Positions 58,422 through 64,000 of a stretch of DNA of 64,000 bases are shown one piece after another. Location: positions 4,936,501 through 5,000,500 of the forward strand of contig NZ_CP034451.1 in assembly GCF_003952525.1 (NCBI RefSeq). Direction: 5' to 3'. Origin of the DNA: Mesorhizobium sp. M3A.F.Ca.ET.080.04.2.1 (lineage in GTDB: Bacteria; Pseudomonadota; Alphaproteobacteria; Rhizobiales; Rhizobiaceae). The notes below the pieces were generated by a model, which saw nothing but the letters and a program-made list of their open reading frames with translations, had not been told where the DNA came from and made no database searches. Made by a program: the position numbers and the translations under genes. Each line of letters starts with the position of its first letter. Positions within the stretch are counted from its first letter, which is position 1.

Positions 58422-59753
58422 TCAATCAGTCAAGCCGTAAAGGCGCGTCCGGAACGCCGCCTTGTCCTTCAAATATGTGGTTTTCAGAACGTCGACAACA
58501 TGCGATCGCCAGGCGTCGCTGAAGCCGTCGAAGTCCCGGTAGAAACCAGGTTTGTTGAAGACGTAGCGCGAGACGAAATCCTGCGGCACGAAATCCGAGA
58601 TCAGCTGGTTGGTCAGCCAGGCATCGGGGTGATCGGGCCTGGCGCGCACGACCAGGAACCGCTGGCGCGGAGGGACGTCCTCGACCTTGAGATGGCCAAA
58701 CTGGGCGATTTCGCGCTTGGCTGCATTAAGGAAAGGGAAGTTGCCGTCCTGGGTGATCAGGTCTGCATGGCCATGGATCCAGGTCTGCAGCCAGACCTTG
58801 TCCACGTTGGTCAGGTTGCGGTTGGGCTCGGCTTCGCGGATCAGCGCCCGGACCACCATCTCGGCGCGGTGCTCGAGGTAACCTGACGCTTCGATCCAGG
58901 AGGCGCGGGGCAGGTCGAGGCGGCCGGTTTCGGCGAGGAAGCGGAACACCCTGTCGGCGTCGTTGATCGACAGATAACTCACCTGCCAGGGGCGCGAGCG
59001 GCGGAAGCCGGGCGCGGCCGGGTCACTGATGACGGTGGTCAGATCAGGGTCGACGAACACGTAAAGCCCGCCGAAATGGCTGGTCCAGTACGCGTTGTGG
59101 CGAAAGATCACCTGGTCGGGGACCAGCGCGTTCTCGCGGATATCACCGCAGACCTTGGCCAAGTCGACCATGCGCTCAAGCATGGCATTGTCGCGCCAGG
59201 CATCGGGCTCCTGCTTCAGCCGGTCGACCAGCTTGCCGAGCTCGGCCGCCTTGCCCAGCACATCCTCGGCCGACAGCACCTTGAACTCGACCTGGTTGAT
59301 CGACAGCAGGTCCTCGATGTCGTTGACCTTGGGAACGGAGTCCTCGATCTCGCCGTAGATGACGTCCTTGATGGTCAGCGCATCGATGGCGCGCCGGTTC
59401 TTGGACATGAACTCGAACATCAGCTGCGAGGTGTTGGAGAAGGCGGTGTGCACCACCGGCAGGTCGATCTGCGCCGGCGTCAGGATGATGAAGCGGCGGT
59501 TGACCTCGTTGGGATCGAGATAGTCATGGTCGCCGCACTCCTCGGCGATCTCGGGCGAGAAGCCGGTGCGGTCGATCTGGAAGCTCTGCAGCTTGGTGGG
59601 CTCAAGGCCGAAGGCGACGAGCGCCTTGTTGTAGCGCTGGATGAGATGCGGTTCGTCGACAGGAAGCAGCCTGCCATAGATCAGCTCGTTGTCGCGCAGA
59701 AGGTCGGGTTTTTGGGTGGCGGGCGTGCCCGCCGCCGACGAAGGTCTACGCAT
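58422..59753 (-). CDS. Conserved hypothetical protein of AAA operon (DUF6638-like)
   Basis: 443 residues, soluble, no signal peptide or membrane helix. Segments such as LIQRYNKALVAFGLEPTKLQSFQIDRTGFSPEIAEECGDHDYLDPNEVNRRFIILTPAQIDLPVVHTAFSNTSQLMFEFMSKNRRAIDAL are family-typical for a rhizobial protein group. It contains a long mixed alpha/beta core, and HxH in WIHGHADLITQDGNFPF. The start overlaps the AAA gene stop by 8 bases, so it is very likely translated together with it. No function known. Confidence 0.75.
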   Translation of the reverse strand: MRRPSSAAGTPATQKPDLLRDNELIYGRLLPVDEPHLIQRYNKALVAFGLEPTKLQSFQIDRTGFSPEIAEECGDHDYLDPNEVNRRFIILTPAQIDLPVVHTAFSNTSQLMFEFMSKNRRAIDALTIKDVIYGEIEDSVPKVNDIEDLLSINQVEFKVLSAEDVLGKAAELGKLVDRLKQEPDAWRDNAMLERMVDLAKVCGDIRENALVPDQVIFRHNAYWTSHFGGLYVFVDPDLTTVISDPAAPGFRRSRPWQVSYLSINDADRVFRFLAETGRLDLPRASWIEASGYLEHRAEMVVRALIREAEPNRNLTNVDKVWLQTWIHGHADLITQDGNFPFLNAAKREIAQFGHLKVEDVPPRQRFLVVRARPDHPDAWLTNQLISDFVPQDFVSRYVFNKPGFYRDFDGFSDAWRSHVVDVLKTTYLKDKAAFRTRLYGLTD

Positions 59754-61656
59754 CCCACAGGCCCTTCTTCTTCAGCTCGTCCATCTCGCGAGCGGCGCGT
59801 TCGCGCAGCCGTGCGTCGCGCAGCAGCTTCTCGACCGCCGCGTCATCGGATTTGTCGGAATAGCGGAATTCGGAATCGGCATAGCGGTTGATCTCCTGCA
59901 TGACCATCTCCATCGAGAACGGGCCGCGCAGTTCCTCGATCATCGCCTTCTTGTCGTCGTAGCTCTTGTGCATGAAGGCTTCCGGCTTCTCGAACCAGTC
60001 GTCTGGCAGCTCGATGTCCATGGCACGCATCTTGATGGCGTCGGTGACGTTCTTGATGGCGCGGCCGGTGAAGCGCGGCTCGGCGTCCTTGATCATGTGC
60101 AGATAGGTGCCGATATCGGCCAGCGTCTTCGGCGCGCCGTTCTCCTTCATGTAGCGCTCATAGACCTTCATCAGCCCGTCTTCCTGCGGCTTCTCATGCT
60201 CCTCATAGGCCTCGGCCACGGCGCGCTGGATCTCCTGCGCCGCATAGAGCTTGTGATTGCCCAGCGGGATCTTGTGGTTCTTGCCGGCGAGCAGCACGAA
60301 AATGTCGATGTAGTCGTCGCGGGTCTGCGGGCCGTCGACCAGCCAGCGGGCGCCGGCGCGCTGGCGCAGCGCGTCGTCGACGTTCTCGGGGTAGTTGGAG
60401 AACATGCCGAAGGAGCAATTGCCGCGTACCACCGTCGAGGCGCCCGCAAAGGCGTCCATCAAGACGCCTGTGATCTCTTGCTGGCCGGCCGACGCGCGGT
60501 CGTCGGAGCGACGCGCCGCCACCTGGTCGATGTCGTCGATGGTGCCGAAGCCAATGGCGCGCGGATTGAGCACGTTGTTGATGAACTGGCGACAGTTCTG
60601 GCCGGATTTGCCCTGGTAGGACGAGATCTGATCGACGCCGAAATTCTCGTAGGCGAAGGGATAGCCGGCGACCTGGCAGTAGCCGTTGACGAGGCCGGCG
60701 ATCATCTGGATCAGCGTCGTCTTGCCGGTGCCCGGCGCGCCGTCGCCAATGAAGGTGAACAGGAAGCCGCCGAGCTCGACGAAGGGATTGAGCTCGCGCT
60801 CGAAGTCATAGGCCATGAGCATCTTGGCGAGCCTGACCGACTGGAATTTGGCGATGTGGTTGCCGACCACTTCTTCCGGCTTCTTGAAGGTCATCACCAG
60901 CGGCTTCGATCGCTTGCCGGGCGCCACGTCGAAGCCGTCGAGGGTGAAATCGTCCACGTCGATGCGGATGTGAGCGTTCTCGAACGGCCCGATGCCGTCG
61001 AAGCGGCCTTTTCGCGCGAGCAGGCCGTCGATGGCGACGCGGGCAAAGGCGCGCGCCCGCGTCATCAGGTCGGCATCGTCCTTCGAGCCGGCAATCGCCT
61101 TGTCGAGGCCAGCCACGATCGACTTCACCGCATCCTGCGGCGTGTCGAAGAGGAAGTCGGGTTCGGGGATGTCGTTCGGCGCTTCGCCGTCGCTGTCGAT
61201 AAGCTGGAACAGATAGGACGCAAGGCTGAACGCCGAAACATAGGCAGAGGCCGACAGGAGCTTCTTGAAGGTCGCAGCCTCGTCGCCTTCGAGCGGTGCG
61301 CGCGCATTCTTCGCCTGCAGGCTTTCGAGGTCGGAACCTTCGGCGAAGACATCCGAGATGGCGAGCGCGATCGCCAGGCCGCGCCGGGCGCGGTAGAGCA
61401 GCGTGTGCTGCGGGATGGTCATCAACTGGTCGTCGGGATGCACCGCGGCCACCGTTTTCGACAGCTCGACCTCGCGTGTGCGCCGTACCGAGCCGACCGA
61501 CACGGTCGAGACGAAACGGCGGTTGGTGCCGGCGAGCACGGTACCGGATTCGCGCGAAGGGTCCTCCAGCACGACAATACGGGTGATGAAGCTCTGCGCC
61601 GTGGCGCGGTGTTTCTCGATTGCCGCTTCGGGGATGGTGGTCAGGCCGGTGTCCAT
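59746..61656 (-). CDS. AAA+ ATPase of a five-gene rhizobial operon
   Basis: 636 residues. An N-terminal region of about 290 residues of unknown fold precedes one AAA module: Walker A GDGAPGTGKTT at 304-314, Walker B-like AIGFGTIDDID ending at 377, sensor and Arg-finger region NCSFGMFSNYPENVDDALRQRAGARW. Helical lid with KNVTDAIKMRAMDIELPDDWF and a charged C-terminal coil. The GxxDDID form, without the usual DE at the end of Walker B, is odd for this class. Likely remodels or unloads a partner made by the adjacent genes. The start at 61656 follows the upstream stop by 24 bases. Confidence 0.85.
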   Translation of the reverse strand: MDTGLTTIPEAAIEKHRATAQSFITRIVVLEDPSRESGTVLAGTNRRFVSTVSVGSVRRTREVELSKTVAAVHPDDQLMTIPQHTLLYRARRGLAIALAISDVFAEGSDLESLQAKNARAPLEGDEAATFKKLLSASAYVSAFSLASYLFQLIDSDGEAPNDIPEPDFLFDTPQDAVKSIVAGLDKAIAGSKDDADLMTRARAFARVAIDGLLARKGRFDGIGPFENAHIRIDVDDFTLDGFDVAPGKRSKPLVMTFKKPEEVVGNHIAKFQSVRLAKMLMAYDFERELNPFVELGGFLFTFIGDGAPGTGKTTLIQMIAGLVNGYCQVAGYPFAYENFGVDQISSYQGKSGQNCRQFINNVLNPRAIGFGTIDDIDQVAARRSDDRASAGQQEITGVLMDAFAGASTVVRGNCSFGMFSNYPENVDDALRQRAGARWLVDGPQTRDDYIDIFVLLAGKNHKIPLGNHKLYAAQEIQRAVAEAYEEHEKPQEDGLMKVYERYMKENGAPKTLADIGTYLHMIKDAEPRFTGRAIKNVTDAIKMRAMDIELPDDWFEKPEAFMHKSYDDKKAMIEELRGPFSMEMVMQEINRYADSEFRYSDKSDDAAVEKLLRDARLRERAAREMDELKKKGLWDA

Positions 61657-61680
61657 GAAGGATGCTCCGCGGTTTGACGG

Positions 61681-62826
61681 TCACACATCGCTGATGACCT
61701 GCCCGTTCGACAGGATGTGGACCTTGTAGCCGGAAAAAATCCGCTGTGCCTCGCCGGCTGCATAGAGCGCCTGGTAGGCCTCGTGCGGGATCAGCGCATG
61801 GTTCTCGTAGCTCGAAACGCCCTGTCGCGCGGCTTCGAGATTGTCGGTGTCGATGAAGAATTCCTGTGTCGACTTCTCGCTGGAGAAGAGACCCTTGCGG
61901 CCCGGCTTCTCGCCCTTGGAATAGACCTCCTGGATGGTCCAGGTGAGCAGCCAGGCATTCTCGGGCTTGCGCACCTTGGACAGAACCTCGGCCACGGTCG
62001 AATTGTTCTCGGTGATGCCGGCGGAATAGAAGGGGCCAAGCACGACGCGCCGGAGTTGCTTGGGATGCAGTGGTTCGAAATCCTTGTCGAGATTGACCGC
62101 GATGGTCGCCGGCGACAGGGAATAGGCCGAGTTCTTCTCGGTGAAGTCGTCGAAGCGGTGCGCGAGCTCGGGATTGAGCAGGCCGTCCACAGGAAGCGGA
62201 ATCTCGACCCGCTCGTTCAGCTTGCCATTGGCATCGACCAGTTGGCGTATCATGCTCTCCGAGGAGTCCTCGACGGTCACCATATAGATCAGCGGCAGGT
62301 TGGCGGTGCCGTCGAACGAGGCCCAGTGGACGAGGTAATAGGGCCGCAAGGTCTTGGGGTTGACCGAGACCTTCGCCGTCTGCGCAAGAATGAACGGGCC
62401 GAAGGTCGCCTCGCTCTTGACATCCTCAAGGTAGAGGCGCTCGGCCATCGACCTCTGCAGCGCTTCCGGAAATTCCTTGTGGCGCAGGATGAAGTCGGCC
62501 ATCTCGTCGCGCAACTCGCCGGCCAGCGGGATATTGGCAAGTCGCGCATCGGCCTGGCGGCGATCGTTCTCCAGTTCAAGCAGGTTCTGGAAGACGGGAT
62601 AGCCGCTGTCGGCACGCGAAATCCGGAACGTGTCCATGAAGCCGAGCCGGTTGCGCCAGCAGGCGAAGGATTTGTCCAGACGGGCGATGTATTCGGCGAC
62701 GATCCTGGCCACGATGCCATGCCGGTAGAGCGGCGAGCGGTCGTCGCGCATGAACACTTCCAGCCCGCTCAGCGCCGCCGTGATGGCGGAGAAATAGCGT
62801 GCCGCCGCTTCGTTTTCAGGGGTCAT
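61681..62826 (-). CDS. Conserved hypothetical protein of AAA operon
   Basis: 381 residues, no membrane helix or signal peptide, not assigned to a named family. N-terminal helical part (AARYFSAITAALSGLEVFMRDDRSPLYRHGIVARIVAEYIARLDKSFACWRNRLGFMDTFRISRAD), then a beta-rich domain with AKVSVNPKTLRPYYLVHWASFDGTANLPLIYMVTVEDSSESMIRQLVDANGKLNERVEIPLPVDG and GPFYSAGITENNSTVAEVLSKVRKPENAWLLTWTIQEVYSKG. Stop to the next start is 24 bases. Function unknown; presumed partner of the AAA protein. Confidence 0.72.
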   Translation of the reverse strand: MTPENEAAARYFSAITAALSGLEVFMRDDRSPLYRHGIVARIVAEYIARLDKSFACWRNRLGFMDTFRISRADSGYPVFQNLLELENDRRQADARLANIPLAGELRDEMADFILRHKEFPEALQRSMAERLYLEDVKSEATFGPFILAQTAKVSVNPKTLRPYYLVHWASFDGTANLPLIYMVTVEDSSESMIRQLVDANGKLNERVEIPLPVDGLLNPELAHRFDDFTEKNSAYSLSPATIAVNLDKDFEPLHPKQLRRVVLGPFYSAGITENNSTVAEVLSKVRKPENAWLLTWTIQEVYSKGEKPGRKGLFSSEKSTQEFFIDTDNLEAARQGVSSYENHALIPHEAYQALYAAGEAQRIFSGYKVHILSNGQVISDV

Positions 62827-62860
62827 TTCGCTGCCCTGGAAAAGACTGCGGGCGCGCCGC

Positions 62861-63949
62861 CTATTGCTGCACGTAGTTCGCCGAATTGTGCTTCTTCATC
62901 ACCTCGTCGAAGCGGCGGGCGAAGGCATCGTCAGCCAGCTTCTTGCGGCGCTGGATGTCGGCGCTCGCCACCATGTTCTTCTCATGCATCTCGAGCAGGT
63001 CGCCGATGTGCTTCTGCGAGGCGGCGCCGATGCCGGCCATCGTCTCTTCGGCCGTGTTGTCGACCTGGCTGCCCAGCGTGTTGATCTTGTGGGCCACGTC
63101 CTGCTGGGCGGCCGTCTTCAGCGAATCTTCCAGCGCCTTGTAGAGGACGATGCGCTGCTCGGTATCGATGGTCAGCTTGTTGATCAGCGTCGACTGCGCC
63201 GCGATCTGATTGTTCAGCGAGTCCACGAAGGTCTGGAACATCGAGGTATATCGCTCCAGCGTCTGGCTCTCGGCGAGCAGCTCCTGCTCCTTGGCCTGTT
63301 TCTCGTTGTATTCGGTCGCCATTTTCGAGCGCTCGCCTTCGAGCTGGGTGCGATCTTTCTGGCTGGTGGAAGCGGCGATCTTGTTCTCGATGTCGAGCAG
63401 CATCGGATTCAACTCCTCGATGCGCTTCTGAACCGCCTCGAGGTTGGCCATGGTCGCCTTGCGGCGTTCGATAACCTGCGACAGGCTGGCCTCCGACGTC
63501 TTGTAGCGCTGGTCGAGGATCTGCTTCTGGGCTTTCAGGATGCCGACGATGGTGTCGGATTTGGCGAGCAGTTCCTGCAGGTTGCCGGCTAGCGACATGT
63601 TGCGTACGCGGTCCGTGCGCATGCGCTGCTTGCTCTGCTCCGAGAAGACACCGACGAAGTTTTCCCAGCCGGTATAGTTCTTCATGCTCTCGAATTCGGC
63701 GCCGAAGACATTGGTGGCGTCCTCAAGCCCGATGATCAGGTCGGCAATGTTGCCTTCCATGATCTTCTGCTGCTTCACCACGTCTTCGATGCGGGCGTTC
63801 TCGATGTCGAAATTGGCGTCGCCGATCTTCTTGTCGGCCTGGGCGAGTGTATCGAGCACTGTCCCGGACTGCTCGATCTTGGTGCGCATGTCATCGACGA
63901 CCTGCTTGGTCTTGGCAATCTCGGCATCGAAATTCTGCAATGTCGCCAT
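62861..63949 (-). CDS. Coiled-coil protein, first gene of AAA operon in window
   Basis: 362 residues from ATG 63949 (MATLQNFDAEIAKTKQVVDDMRTKIEQSGTVLDTL). Nearly all helical: long coiled coils around 10-70 and 125-270 (RRKATMANLEAVQKRIEELNPMLLDIENKIAASTSQKDRTQLEGERSKMATEYNEKQAKEQELLAESQTL), with a hydrophobic dip around 95-110. In size and helical composition it recalls TelA-type proteins, but no signature was found. 34 bases upstream of the next gene. It lies 51 bases from the right edge of the window, so further genes of the operon may be beyond it. Confidence 0.72.
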   Translation of the reverse strand: MATLQNFDAEIAKTKQVVDDMRTKIEQSGTVLDTLAQADKKIGDANFDIENARIEDVVKQQKIMEGNIADLIIGLEDATNVFGAEFESMKNYTGWENFVGVFSEQSKQRMRTDRVRNMSLAGNLQELLAKSDTIVGILKAQKQILDQRYKTSEASLSQVIERRKATMANLEAVQKRIEELNPMLLDIENKIAASTSQKDRTQLEGERSKMATEYNEKQAKEQELLAESQTLERYTSMFQTFVDSLNNQIAAQSTLINKLTIDTEQRIVLYKALEDSLKTAAQQDVAHKINTLGSQVDNTAEETMAGIGAASQKHIGDLLEMHEKNMVASADIQRRKKLADDAFARRFDEVMKKHNSANYVQQ

Positions 63950-64000
63950 AGGGGCCTCCCGCTTCGGCATCCGGTTTCGTGTCGCACGTGGCGGCGAATA

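Noticed and set aside
59689..61677. Plus-strand open frame of 662 codons opposite the AAA ATPase
   Set aside because: Antisense to a gene with Walker A and sensor motifs; no recognisable domain and low-complexity composition.
1..64000. CRISPR arrays, prophage, restriction or toxin-antitoxin modules
   Set aside because: No regularly spaced repeats, integrase, phage structural genes, restriction enzymes or toxin-antitoxin pairs were recognised on either strand.

Overview
The window looks like chromosomal DNA of a high-GC alphaproteobacterium of the order Rhizobiales, most like Mesorhizobium. The evidence is the CtrA phosphorelay block (sciP, fliJ, ctrA, a lone receiver, chpT, eipA), a fused anthranilate synthase TrpE(G) behind a WWW leader peptide, RirA-type iron boxes, an unlinked 2-isopropylmalate synthase, and DUF1134, DUF2333 and DUF6638-type proteins. 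No phage, plasmid, CRISPR array or intact transposase was seen. This is core-type sequence with operons separated by short gaps.

Layout. 1-4.5 kb: a topoisomerase IB (5' end outside the window), an ECF42-type sigma factor with its DGPF partner, and an aldehyde dehydrogenase. 4.6-12.1 kb: a six-gene ABC sugar import and catabolism operon (binding protein, two permeases, SIS enzyme, PfkB kinase, ATPase), divergent from a ROK regulator with a perfect palindromic operator between them. 12.1-18 kb: an HTH-like protein, GNAT, a proline racemase superfamily enzyme, tRNA-Met, a Gfo/Idh/MocA dehydrogenase and mnmA. 18.2-22.6 kb: the cell-cycle block, with phased half-sites before sciP and clustered GANTC sites before ctrA. 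22.7-34.8 kb: coiled-coil protein, rRNA/tRNA methyltransferase, ArsR regulator, HugZ-like protein, a frameshifted alpha-methylacyl-CoA racemase with its SDR neighbour, GNAT, glutathionyl-hydroquinone reductase, Nudix, metallophosphoesterase, hydrolase and a membrane-anchored winged-helix/TPR regulator.

34.9-46 kb: leuA with a Leu-rich leader peptide, an ATP-grasp/esterase pair of unknown product, an iron module (siderophore-interacting reductase and TonB receptor, each behind a TGA-N9-TCA box), AbrB-type transporter, monooxygenase, SDR, DsrE-like protein and a duplicated periplasmic protein. 46.7-57 kb: a 215-bp palindromic intergenic element, a CDF metal transporter, trpE(G) with a complete trpL attenuator, a frameshifted succinylglutamate desuccinylase/aspartoacylase-like gene, a pyridine nucleotide-disulfide oxidoreductase with a DUF4126 partner, a GlxA-type regulator divergent from a cysteine hydrolase, and fhs. 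57.3-64 kb: a five-gene minus-strand operon of uncharacterised proteins built around an AAA+ ATPase. This is the best candidate in the window for an undescribed system.

Two genes (26.0-27.2 kb and 50.3-51.4 kb) are each broken by a single-base indel in a short homopolymer, with all other family residues kept. They are either very recent pseudogenes or sequencing errors.
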